Assembly (NCBI GenBank): GCA_051294375.1 | Contig: CM119270.1 | Coordinates: 2,704,243-2,768,242 of the forward strand | Length of the DNA: 64,000 bases | Direction of reading: 5' to 3' | DNA from: Paraspadella gotoi | Taxonomy: Eukaryota; Chaetognatha | The notes under the pieces: model-generated | Told to the model about the DNA's origin: nothing | The model's database searches: none | The model's input: only the letters and a program-made list of their open reading frames with translations | In this document: positions 1 to 11,217 of the stretch, piece by piece | How positions within the stretch are numbered: position 1 is the first letter of the stretch | How the letters are laid out: each line of letters starts with the position of its first letter | Translations under genes and position numbers: made by a program

Positions 1-217
1 GAACTCACCTCAACGCCCTCTTCTCCTCGTTGATTCCTCGTCTCAGCTGCAACTGTCCTGACGTCGTTAAGTCGTCTCTTCCCTCTTCGACGAAAATAAA
101 AGCCAAGATAATATCCCCCGCCCGAGAAGACAACATCGGCCGACGACGACGGTTCCTGCCCACGAACGAGTGACGAAGCCCTACTCCGCCGTCCCCAAGT
201 AACGTCCGACCGACACC
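1..217 (+). promoter_or_regulatory. eIF5 5' leader and upstream region
   Basis: This stretch runs into the eIF5 start codon. It holds no open frame of note and no TATA box at a convincing distance. It is CG-rich near the start codon and is probably 5' UTR plus promoter. The start context CCGACACCATGG (ATG at 218) matches the animal initiation consensus well. Where transcription begins cannot be told from the sequence. Confidence 0.4.
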
Positions 218-3188
218 ATGGCGCTCAACGTCAACCGGAGCGTCGACGACCAGTTTTATCGATACAAGATGCCCAAGTTACAAGCGAAGGTGAGTGGGGG
301 TGGGTACTGGGTAGTGTGAGCTATGAAATCACGGTTTTATTTTCTAAAAACTTTTTTTTTTCCCGTTTATTTTATGATAACGCGTGCACTATTAAATTTT
401 AAAAAATTAAGTTACTAGTCATAATGCGAATTCCATCTGTTTAAAAAATCCGTCAATTTCCCGAAGCATCGACGTCACCGCTGTTGACGTCATCGCCGTG
501 GGTGGCAAATTTGTCGCCGAAGCGAAACAGGCGGAACCCCGCCCACGCACTCTCGCGAGAACAAGCTGGGAATAGACGAATGGGAGAGAGAGGGAGAGAG
601 CGCCGTTATTAGGAAAGGGAAGAAAAACTAGAAAGAAGAAAAATGGGAAGAGGGAAAAGGCGAAGGGAGAGAACAAGGGGCGGAAGAGGGTTAAATTTAA
701 TCTTTCACCGAAACCGATCTTTCCTATTTTCATTTCTCCCTTTTCATATGCAAATACTTCTCACCGAGTCGAGAGAACGAAAATAAAAACCAAATTACAA
801 TAAAATATTTTTTTTGGTTCAGGTTGAAGGAAAAGGAAATGGCATAAAGACGGTGGTGGTGAACGCGGTGGAGGTGGCCAAAGCCCTTTCCCGTCCCCCG
901 ACTTACCCGATCAAGTTCTTTGGGTGCGAATTAGGGGCGCAGACTCAGTTCGACGTCAAGCACGATCGATACATCGTCAATGGCGCGCACGATGCCAATC
1001 GCTTGCAGGTGACCAAGCTTAATGCTTACTCAAGAATAGTTGTAATTCTTATGAAATTGTTATTTTAAAGCGCTGTCGTTTCCCCTCAATTATTAAAGTA
1101 GAAAAGATAGTAATATTAAACTTGATTAAAGATTGTAAAGATTTTCATGTAAATGAGATTAAGGGCCTCGATCGCAATTCTAATTATTTTCTATTACTGA
1201 AAAATTCCTCTACATTTCTGCAGGAGTTGCTGGACGGTTTCATCAAGAAGTTCGTCCTCTGCCCGGCCTGCGATAATCCCGAGACGACCCTGAATCCCAA
1301 CCAGAAAAAGCAGATCATCACCCAGCGCTGCAAGGCCTGCGGAAACTCGGGTCTTCTCGACATGAGGCACAAGCTGACCACCTTCATCCTGCGCCACCCT
1401 CCCGACGCACCCATGGACGGCGCCGAATCAGGCAAGAAAGGCAAAAAGGGAAAAGAGAAGAAAACTACGGCCGGCGGCGCTGAGGCCTCCACCGAAGGCT
1501 CCACGTCAGTCGCCGGCGGAGGCGGCGCCGGTGCCGGCTCCTCTGCGGGCCCGGCGTCGCACGGCGCCGGAAAACACAAGCCGTCGATGAACGGGGACGC
1601 GCCGTCGCCGGAGCAGACCGAAGGACGCGACGGGGAAATGTTCGAGGCTCCGCCGGCCGCCAAGAACGGTGACGCTTCCAACGGCGCTTCCGGAAGGTTG
1701 GTATTGGGTGCCAGCAGATGGAAGCGATTCCTTGAATTTTGATTTCCCGATTAAACTAATACTCTCGATCCTCCAGCGACGAAGACGACGGGGACTGGGG
1801 CGAAGAGGACCTGACCGAGGAAGCCAAGGCGGCGCGGATGAACGAGTTGGGAGACGCCGTCAAGAAGCTGACTATGAGCGACGATCTTGACAAGCCGGAG
1901 GAGGAGCGCATGAGGATGTTCTCAGAATATCTGCAAGACAAAATGGTGTGTGTGCGTGAGAGAGATTTTTTCGTGGTTGATCAATGATCACTTTGCTCGG
2001 TTCCAATCCTCTAGTGATTTGCTCTTCCTTGTCCTATCAAAACATTCCTGTTCTTCTAAAGATTGATTATACATTTTAGATAAACAATATTTCATTCGAT
2101 TATAGAAATTGTGTTTTTTTTTCCTCAGACATCGGGCGATCTGAAATCTTCCATCAAGGATTTGATGGGAGAAGCCGAACGCCTCGAGATTCGCGACAAG
2201 GCGCCGCTCGTCTTTTGCGACCGAATCTTTAACGCCAAGATCCTCAATCAGATCAAGGAGTATCGCGTCCTCTTGCTCAGGTGATATATTTAGTATTTAA
2301 TGGTCATTGTTAATGTCTATTTACTAAAAAATTTTTATTCTGCATTAGTTTTTGCGGGAACAATTCTCGGGCGCAGAAGAACCTTCTCAAGGGCGTGGAG
2401 ATCTTAGTGGGAATGCCGGAGCATAGTGCCGTGCTCATCCCTAAGGTGGCTCACATCCTCAAGGCTCTCTACGATTCCGGTAAGAAAGTCGAATCGTCGA
2501 CGGAATAAAGTCGAAATTTCTTTGCCTTTGTTTTGATTAACGTTGAATGTCCGTTCCCTTTTCTTTCTCAAGACATCGTGGAAGAAGAGGCCATCCTGGA
2601 TTGGGCTCGCAAACCTTCGAAGAAAGAGTTTTCTAAGGAGATTCACGCAAAGGCGGAGCCGTTCGTCAAGTGGTTGGCCGAAGCCGAAGAGGAGGACGAA
2701 AGCACGGATGAGGACGAAGACGGCGATCTCGAGGTGGGAGAGAGTAACGGTGTGGGCCAGGCCTGGTCACCTCCCCCACTCTTCCTCTCCTTCCCAATCC
2801 CCTGGCCCCCTCCACCTCTCTCCCTCTCTTTCCCAACCATTTTTAAACGCCATTTTGGCAGCAGCATCTCAAGGCGCTGTTGTCTGCTACCTTAGACAGT
2901 TTTGAGAGCGAGGTCGTCCCTTGTTGGACGAATGCCTTACTCAAGTCAAGAGTAACACTTTTCCTTGAAGCCGATCTTCGGCTAAGTATTTTCCTCTTTT
3001 CAAATTAATATTCAACGTCTTTCCAGGTGGGATTCGGCGCGGAAAACGCGACCCCGAAGGTGGAGGTGGTGACGCCGGCCGGAGACGGTCGCGGCGACGC
3101 CAAGGGTGGCCTCAATTCCAACGGCCAGGCTCCCGCTGAAGAGGAAGACGACGACGACGACGACGAAATTGATATCGACGACATTTAG
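218..3188 (+). CDS. EIF5: eukaryotic translation initiation factor 5 (eIF5)
   Basis: eIF5 is the GTPase-activating protein for eIF2 in the 43S pre-initiation complex. It triggers GTP hydrolysis on start-codon selection. Exons: 218-289, 823-1008, 1224-1696, 1777-1945, 2129-2280, 2349-2479, 2573-2733 and 3027-3188; all phases join and give 501 aa. The N-terminus [16 protein letters not shown] carries the catalytic arginine finger (Arg15). A C2-C2 zinc ribbon follows (Cys99, Cys102, Cys122, Cys125). The middle linker (about residues 150-240) is rich in Gly, Ala and Lys. The C-terminal W2/HEAT domain (about 300-440) matches the family ([22 protein letters not shown]). The protein ends in an acidic run and DIDDI, as in other eIF5 proteins. 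It is longer than the human protein (431 aa), mainly because of the linker and the insert before the tail. The nearest poly(A) signal is AATAAA at about 3491. Confidence 0.97.
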
Positions 3189-4470
3189 TTTTGTGGAGCA
3201 TTGGGCAATTTATATATATTATACTGAGAAATGTTGCAGCTTTTTTTTTTTTAATAATTAAGTTATTCATGCGATCATAGTTGCGCTTTTTATCATTTTT
3301 TCGGAAAAAAAAAACCAAAGCCTTTGTGCGAAAAAAAAAGTATTTCTTTTCTTCGTCCTAAAAAATGCAGCGTTGTCCAGAAGTTGTTGCACCCTGCGCT
3401 ATTTCGAAATTATTAATCAGTGTTTGTTTTTTTTTTTCTTTTTTTTTAACTATTGCCTCTATTTTTAGTAATGATATGAAAAGCATCTTTAATAAATATT
3501 TTTTTAATTAATTTTTTTTTCCTTCTCGTTTAAATATTTTTCTCTTGTTTATGCTTTGTAATCGAATGTATTAATAATAGTAATAATCAATAGCCGTAAT
3601 CGGATAGGTTTTTGTGAGTGTCGAAGAGGGGAATTGGTATTTTTTTTACTTTTGTCAAGAGACGGTACAATTTCGGTCGCGGCCTCCTGGCGGAGCCCTG
3701 AGCACAGCGGATTTTGTTTTCTCTTCGGTCTTAAAGATTGTACGAGATCAGTATGTAGTGGGTAATTTCTTTTTTTTTTCCCCTTGTTGTGATACACTTT
3801 TTTAATGTCATTCTTAAACCTCTTGTTATTCTATAGTAGCGAATCTTTCCATTAAACGTTTGCTTATAACCCCCTCCTTTGAACGGATTTCGGCTTTTTG
3901 CGCCTCGTATAAACAATAGTTGATTTGATTAAATAGTCGACCATTCAAGCCGTCTGCTTTAGATTCCTAGGTTTTGACTATTATTTATTCTGAGGCGACT
4001 TACCACCGGTTTCTCTCTCTAAACCCTTCCTTAGAGAGAAAGACCGGTGGTAAGTCGCCTCAATTCTTTCTTTCCAGTTCTAAGTTGTTTAGAAGTTTCG
4101 CACGGCAAGCTAGCTAATTAATTTGAGCTTGATTGTAAATATGATTCATACGTTTTATTTCCCTCTCGTTGGGAACCCTCCATTGAATGTACAGTCGTGT
4201 TTTTAGTATGGTTGTACCCAAAATGATTAACTAGTTTCCCCTAGATTCACTTATCTGATTGAGCATCGCCGCCAGGTGACGAGCTACATGATAGTTGAGG
4301 ATCGAAACGCCGTTTCATATTCGCGATTCTTAAGTTTGGAAGAAAAGCCTATTTCACGCACGAGGAAGATTTGGGGAAAACTTCTTTGATTCAGGTGACG
4401 CGAGATTCGTTTATTAATTTATTAATTAGTTAATTTAGTAGTCGTTTTTAAGTAATATGTATTTAATCTC
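3189..4470. other. eIF5 3' UTR and intergenic DNA
   Basis: AT-rich sequence with poly-T runs and an AATAAA at about 3491 that could end the eIF5 transcript. No coding exon is recognisable. A strong hairpin lies at 3991-4062. From about 4280 to 4394 the sequence looks like a 5' non-coding exon ending in a good donor (CAG|GTGACG), which may belong to the creatine kinase transcript. Confidence 0.5.
3991..4062. repeat. near-perfect 32-nt inverted repeat (hairpin)
   Basis: The left arm at 3991-4022 begins TGAGGCGACTTACCACCGGT. The right arm at 4031-4062 is its reverse complement except for about two bases. The loop is 8 nt. The whole structure is 72 nt and intergenic, between eIF5 and creatine kinase. 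It could be the relic of a small foldback transposon or a transcribed hairpin. It has no relation to the coding genes. Confidence 0.8.
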
Positions 4471-4507
4471 AGCTGAGAAAGATGGCCACAGACGATGGCG
4501 ATCACAG
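4280..4507 (+). other. candidate upstream exons of the creatine kinase gene
   Basis: A possible 5' non-coding exon ends at 4394 with CAG|GTGACG. A short candidate exon follows at 4473-4507, between TCTCAG and GTAAAA. It carries an ATG (4482) in strong context (A at -3, G at +4), reading MATDDGDH and then AG in phase 2. A good acceptor (TTGCTCAG) lies at 6471, just before the creatine kinase start exon. Splicing 4507 to 6472 keeps the frame open into creatine kinase, which would add 24 residues with [15 protein letters not shown] before the usual start. The splice sites are seen; the joining is inference. Confidence 0.4.
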
Positions 4508-6213
4508 GTAAAACTTTTTTTTTCTAATTTTTTTTACTCTGTTTTTCTCGATTTATTATTTTCTATGTTGTATTCTTTTTACGTAACGCACGTGGTCGAA
4601 ATTGTTTTATAAAAATATTAGGAATATATGTATTGTAAATACATGTTAATATTGTTAATAGCTTTCCTACAAAGAAAATATCGCCCGTGAGTTCTATTTT
4701 AGTCCTCGGTTCCATTGAAGGCTTGGCGTAACCTAATTCTCTGAATTATGAATGCAACAGTTTACGTAACTAGGGCAAGCTGCATCAAAGGATTTGGTTC
4801 TTTTGAGCTGGTTCAAAAAAGTTAATAATTCACAGAGAATGAGATTCAGAGAATCAGTGAGAAGTTTTCAGGAAAAATTTAAGAGCTCTGTACATTGTAC
4901 AGTGTACAATAAATAATTTGAAAAGTTTGTGGTGTACATGTTCCCCATTTGCTCATTCGTCTTGGAAAACTGCCATTTACTTTACTGGAAAGTTTCCACT
5001 TTTTTCAAAATCCCCTCAGTAAATCTTCGATTTATTTCGCTCACATTATTTGCATAGTTCTTAAATTTAATCGTAATTTGTGGTTCGTCTCGGTGCCTTT
5101 TTTAAGACTTTCTAATTGAGAAATTAAACCATTAAATTCACGTAATCAAAATCTGAGAAAAGTCGATAATTTTCTTTTTGCGGCCGGCAGCAGCGTCTTG
5201 TGCCAGACCTTGGGCGCAAAAAATACAACTTTCACTCGTTCTATCTTTCCCTCACTCTTTCTCTCACTCACTCTTCTGTCTCGACATTAAAACATTCTGT
5301 GAAGACTCTAGTTTGGCCTAGTGGCAGAACGATTGAGCAAAAGATTTCGCTCAACGAGAAACTGATCTCTTCGGGTCTAAAAAAAGAAAAAAATTCCCTG
5401 TGATTTTCAACTTCGTCGTTGCCCACTTTTGCGTCCTTTTTATTTTCGTCTCACGTTTCATTCTTGACTGCTTGTTTTCTTTCGAATCAATGAAAACGCG
5501 ATCCAGCCGAAGGGCACAAACTTTTTTTTTTTTGGTTTTTTCTCGTTGAGAGTCTAACCTCTAACGTCGCCCGTCGTTAACCTTTTCGGTTTTTCCCTTT
5601 CTCGCCTTTTCGACGTCACCTCGCCGGTCTTCCATTTCCATATTTCCATCCGAGCTTTTTCATTCTCTCTCTCTCCGCTTTTTTCATGCTGTCCCTTTGC
5701 CTTGCCTCTGGTGTATGTGCGGCTGTTTTAAGGTCGTCGTCTTCTTCATCTTCCATCGTCCCGGTTTCCATCCAACCCTGGGTCTATTTTTTCCTCTTCC
5801 TCTCGTCCTCCCCCTCCCTGTACCGAATCGTGTGTATTTTCCACCCGAAGAAGAAGGAAAAAAAATATTCTAAAAACTCGACTGATTTTTTTTTTTCTCC
5901 ACAAACACTCCTCTTCCCCGGTTCTATCTCTGATCCTTCGTGAAAAGAAAAAAAAAGAAAGAAAAAAAAATTTTAAAGATCATTTCGATCCAATTCGAGC
6001 CGCTCCTTCATTTTTTTTCCTTTATTTTTTTGTACCCGGTGTACCAAAACCCCCGCTCCCTTCCTAGTCGCAGGAACTGCTTCAGTCGCCGCTGCAGCAG
6101 CCGCCACAGCCGCGGTTGGCCCGTAGTGCACAAAATCGCGAACGCGCAATATCGCATCGGCATCAGTGGGCTGCAGTTTCGCGACTCTCAAGGGCTTCGG
6201 GTCTCTTCTTTTT

Positions 6214-6277
<64 letters not shown>

Positions 6278-6471
6278 TCATTCCGCCACCATTTGCGTCT
6301 TTTTTGTCCTCGTGTGTGATTTCTCTCTCTCGATTTCCTCTCTCGTCCCCTTTTCCTTTTTTTTTCCTTCTCTCTCTTGATAGCCGTTTCCTTTTCTTTC
6401 CGTTCTTTTCGCCGCCTTTCGGACCACGCCCATCCTTCATATATGTTGACGTTATCGGTTGTCTTGCTCAG
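4508..6471 (+). other. upstream region or first intron of creatine kinase
   Basis: About 2 kb with no recognisable coding exon. It is T-rich, with poly-T runs. A (TC)n microsatellite occupies 6216-6273. A segment near 5315-5385 has an A-box-like TGGCCTAGTGG but no matching B box, so I do not call a tRNA. If the upstream exons at 4280-4507 are real, this is an intron. Confidence 0.45.
6216..6273. repeat. (TC)n microsatellite
   Basis: An uninterrupted CT dinucleotide run of about 58 bases, upstream of the creatine kinase start exon. Confidence 0.95.
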
Positions 6472-6517
6472 GAAGATTTCTTCGCTCGTTCCCTCATCCA
6501 TCCGCGCCTCAAGCAAA

Positions 6518-9500
6518 ATGGCCAAGCCCAATCAAGCTTTGTACGACGCGCAAGAAGACTACCCGGACCTCAGCAAGCATAACAATTGGATGGCGAAATG
6601 CTTGACACCGGAGATATACGCCAAGGTGAGAAAAATGGGTAAAGGAAGTGGCGGGAGAGAGAGAGAGAGAGAGAGAGAAAGAAATCCCGTGATTTGACCT
6701 TGGAGCGGATTCTTAAAACGAGAAGGGGATTCGTCGAAGGAGAAGCGGATTCTAAAAAAGAATCAACTTTTCTTTTGCGTCTAAACTTTTTCTAGTCTTT
6801 ATATCGATCTTATAGTCAAAAAGGGAGAGAAGGAAATAAATATGACGTCGATACGAAGAATAGGAAAAAAAAGGTCGCTTTTTGAGTTCTTGCCATGTTG
6901 TATAGATTGGAGGAGGTCGTTTTATTTTTTGTTTAAATATTATTATTTTTTGTTTAATAGCTTGTTAAATTTTCGTTTTACTAAACATTGTTTCTAAAAA
7001 CTAAGCATAATCTTTTTTTTTTTATCCACCAAGCTTCGCGACGTGTGTACGCCTTCCGGGTTCACGCTGGACAACGTGATCCAAACGGGCGTGGACAACC
7101 CGGGTCACCCTTTTATCATGACCGTGGGCGCCGTCGCCGGCGACGAGGAGACCTACGAAGTCTTCAAGGTCAGTGCACTCAGTTTTGGGTCTCGAGGGAT
7201 AGGAGAGGTCATTGACCGAGTCATTGCATTGCTCATTAGGGTGGAACGATGATAAGATTGAGCGATGGAACAATGTTTTTTGCTGCCTTTATATATATGT
7301 AATAAAAAATAATTAAACCCTTTTTCCAAAAAAAAAAAATTGTACAACAATATCATTATAGTAATATCCTTATAAAATTTCAAAATCATATTTTTTTATT
7401 TTAAAAACAGTTTCGGATTCTTTTATAAAATTTTTAGTGATATTTTTAAAAATAACAGCGCGAAAAAGTATAGAATTTGGATTTTTTAAATTTTTGATGC
7501 TGAAATTGAAATTAAAATTTTTAATAACACATTTTATTTTTTTTATCTTACTTTTTATAAAGAATCAGAATATTTAATTCAAATTTAAAAAATACTTAAT
7601 CATACTATCTCACGTCTAAATATCCGTTTGTTCACTCAAGTAAATTTATGTTCCCCAGTGCTCAACTCTATTGCTCATTCCTGAATCATGAATATATTTT
7701 AAACTGAATATGCTGGACTTTGCCCACACTGCTTCTTTGGAATGTTTCTATTTCTCGGTTTTTATAGAAAATTTACAAAAATCTCGTGATTGTCGAAGTC
7801 CGTTATTCGTAAATTTCCTGCCTGATTTAAAAACTGTATTATTAATCGGAGGCATTATACACATTCCTTTTTGCCGGTGAAAGTTTCATGAGAGCAGAAT
7901 TTTAAAACATTCTGTCAGCGAAATGTTTTTAATTCTAAAAATATTCTTGTTACAACCAGATCTGAAAACTGAATCACATTCTCGATCAAATACAACTTTT
8001 AACTCAACCACAATACACGATTCCTTTATTTGGATATTCTTTCGCAGAAACTCTGCTTCTTCCTAAAACCTCTAGTTGACCGTGCATGCCTCTTTCCAAA
8101 TTCGACTGGCCAAGTCTATCTCTCTCTCTCTCTCTTCTCCTCTCCGGAAGTTCCACGCCACGAGCGGACGAAAAATATTCTCTGTCCGATAAATTCAATC
8201 ATCCTTCGTAATAAAATTTTTTTACGCAGGGATTATTAAAAAAATGAAATTGTTAACTAAGCGATTGGTCTTCGTAGTTACATATTTGGTTCAGAAATTT
8301 AAGAAGTATCTCCTTATTTCTTAAAGAAAAGTTGTATACTTGAAATTAATAATAAGAATCTCCTAATTTGAACTGGAAATTTTGACCATTTTCCCCGGGG
8401 TCGGGTCGAGTCGTAGAGCCGACTTGTTGAGCCCTTTAGACTTTTTTTATCTCTCTCTCTCTCTCTCTTCATGGGTCCGAATTTCCAGAGTGGGAATCTC
8501 AACCTCAGGAACACGCCATCCCTGATTTCATAACCGACTTCTGTTTTCAGCTCGATTGTTTGCTGTTAAGCGAGAAGTCGCGGTTTGTTTGATTTTCGAG
8601 TTTTGTTGATCAAATGTTAGTTTTTGTATTTGAGAGGATTAAATAATGGTTTTTGCATGTTTATTTATAAATTATTGTAAGAGGGAAAGAAGCGAAGGAA
8701 ACAAGAAAGCAATTTGAAACACGAAGCAAAATGCGTTGTATCTTACTTTTTATGTTTAATGCGAGGTGTAATGAAAACTTTAATTTTCCCTAATTTTATG
8801 TTTACATTTTTTTTTGCTTAACAGCAAAGACTCAACCTCCAGAATATTCTCCCTCTATCACTGTATCATAATTAAATGTATTAAAAAGGGATATTCATCA
8901 TATTCATTCAAATTTTCTAGATCTTAAGCANNNNNNNNNNCGCTTGGGGGTGAAATGTTTACTCGTCGTTGTTAAGCGATGTCATCGATCCTCATGCGTC
9001 CTGATTTCCCAGGATTCGCACGCACGCACTCAGGCACGCACACAGGCACGCACTCAGACACACACTTGAAGATAGATAAACGAAGTGAATTGACTAGGAA
9101 TATGTTAATATAACTAATAGTTATTAGTTATTACTAATAGTTATTAACTATCAACGAACGACATTTTCTTCCTTCAGGATCTCTTGGATCCGATAATCGA
9201 CCAACGCCACAACGGCTTCGGTCCGGACAGCAACCACAAAACTGATCTTAACTGGAAGTCGGTCGTCGGCGATGACTTTGACGAGAATTACGTCATCAGT
9301 TCCCGGGTCAGGACGGGACGCTCAATCAAGGGTCAGTGTCGCACGCGACTCGTGCAAATATAAGGAAGGAACTTTTGATACAACCAAGAATGAGATCGAG
9401 TTCATCAATCTCATTTGCATATTGTCGTATTGACATTGACTTGTCATAAATTCTGTTCCTGTGTCATTTCATGTTCTCATATGTTATAATATGTTCTAAT

Positions 9501-11217
9501 ATCTGTCCCGACACTCCCGATTCACTCGCTCTCCCCTTTTTTTTTCACCCTTCTCCCCCCCTTCGTTATCCGCTTTTCTTTACCACCCTTTGTCGCCTAT
9601 TTCCCCCCCCCCCTCTTTTCCGCAATCTCTCACCACCCTTCTCCCATCTCAGGCATCGCCCTTCCACCCCACTGCACCCGGGGCGAACGCCGAAAAGTGG
9701 AAACGGTAGCGACTGAGGCTCTCTCCCAGTTGGGAGGCGAATTCGCCGGAAAGTACTACCCGTTGTCCAAGATGACGGACGCCGAACAGGAGCAACTCAT
9801 TGAGGATCATTTCCTCTTCGACAAACCCGTGTCGCCGCTCCTCACCTGCGCGGGTAAGAATTAACTATTGAAATTGGTGCAGCCTTTATTAAAACTATCT
9901 ATTAATTTATTAAATATGATATCTTGTATCCGGACGATGATGAGTTAAGATAATAACATAGCAGACCCTGCTAGGTTTCAATATGTGCATTGTGCAATGT
10001 AATGTACATTACTCTTCCTTTTTACCTTCAATTTTAAAAAAATATTTTTCTCTAAAGCCTCGAGAAGATTGAATGTGATCGGCGACGTCCAAACTGAAGG
10101 ATTCGACCATTAGTCATCTCTTTTAGGATGATTGGATGGGGACGAGGCTTTTAAAATAAAAGCGATGGAGGGTTGGTGGATTTAGGAAGCTCGGGTTAAC
10201 GATAAAGACAAAAAGAAGCGCTGAGTGCGTGTGGTCTTTAGGGGCCAGAGTGCAGAGGTTCACGGATCGTTAGCGATCGCGCTGTCTCCCTTCACAGGCC
10301 AAACGTGAAATTGGCTTCGCCTCACTGGAATCCCCCCTTTTTATTTCTCTTTTATTCCGTCTATTAAGTAGTATTTTTGTTAAAATAATAGTTAGAAAAG
10401 CAAAAGAGCAACAAAATAGTAGTTCCAGTAGCTTTTTTTTGGACACTGGGGAGGGCGCCCCGTTTCCCTCCGTAACGTGACCCGCACTCTTTAATCTCCT
10501 TGGGCAGGCATGGCCCGTGACTGGCCCGACGGTCGAGGCATCTGGCACAACGCCGAGAAAAACTTTCTGGTTTGGATCAACGAGGAAGATCATCTCCGCG
10601 TCATCTCCATGGAGAAATCGGGCAACATCAAGAAAGTCTTCAAACGATTCTGCGAAGGCTTGACTCAGGCGAGAAAGACAATTTAACGTTTTATTTGTCG
10701 CCCCTTTGATTAGAAAAAGGGATTCGGTTTTATGGCTTTTCGGGTTTAAGACTCAATTTTATCTTTATTCAGGTGGAGGATCTGATGAAGAAAGAAGGTC
10801 ACGAGTTCATGTGGAATCCTCACCTGGGATACATCCTCACCTGCCCGTCCAACCTCGGGACCGGTCTCAGGGCGGGAGTCCACGTCAAAATACCGCACGT
10901 CTCGTCTCACGAAAGATTCGGCGAGGTAATTAGAGGAATATGTTAATATTAAACAAATATAGATATTTTAATTATTTTTTTAATCTTTCTCTCCTCAGAT
11001 CTTGAAGAACCTCCGTCTCCAAAAGCGCGGGACAGGCGGAGTGGACACGGCGGCCGTGGGCGGGACCTTCGACATCTCCAACGCGGACCGCCTCGGCTTC
11101 AGCGAAGTGGAACTCGTCCAGTTCCTCGTCGACGGCGTCAATCTCCTCGTCCAGATGGAGAAGCGCCTGGAGGCGGGGAAACCCATCGACGACCTCGTCC
11201 CCGAGAAGATGAAATAA
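6518..11217 (+). CDS. creatine kinase, cytoplasmic type
   Basis: A phosphagen kinase that moves phosphate between ATP and creatine as an energy buffer. Coding exons: 6518-6625, 7034-7168, 9178-9331, 9653-9853, 10508-10668, 10773-10925 and 10999-11217; phases join to 376 aa. The N-terminal helical domain has [13 protein letters not shown] and [20 protein letters not shown]. The catalytic domain has [10 protein letters not shown], the substrate motif around Cys277 ([14 protein letters not shown], equal to Cys283 of the muscle enzymes) and [18 protein letters not shown]. These match the creatine kinase branch rather than arginine kinase. No mitochondrial or flagellar-triplication features are seen in this model. 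The intron after 10668 has a GC donor (CAG|GCGAGA). The second intron (7169-9177) contains the N gap. The ATG at 6518 was chosen because MAKPNQ fits family length; an in-frame upstream ATG at 4482 is possible. Confidence 0.95.
7169..9177 (+). other. creatine kinase intron 2 with assembly gap
   Basis: AT-rich intron of 2 kb. It contains ten N bases at 8931-8940, CA-rich sequence at 9010-9065 (repeats of CACGCACTCAGG type) and short TC runs near 8120 and 8450. No coding exon is seen. Confidence 0.8.
8931..8940. other. assembly gap (10 N)
   Basis: Ten undetermined bases. The real gap size is unknown. It falls in a creatine kinase intron, so no exon is lost from the model. Confidence 0.99.
9918..9996. 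repeat. dispersed repeat, copy 1
   Basis: It contains TATCTTG, then AAGATAATAACATAGCAG and a CCCTGC core. Related blocks occur at 48115-48215 and 50279-50385. In all three, TATCTTG and (C)AAGATA are inverted copies of each other. This copy lies in creatine kinase intron 4 and is the most diverged. Confidence 0.4.

Noticed and set aside
5315-5385. tRNA-like segment with TGGCCTAGTGG
   Set aside because: An A-box-like match only; no B box (GGTTCRANNCC) at the right distance and no closing acceptor stem.
5973-6582. Arg/Glu- or Ser/Leu-rich frames over the (TC)n tract
   Set aside because: Caused by dinucleotide repeat translation, not by a gene.
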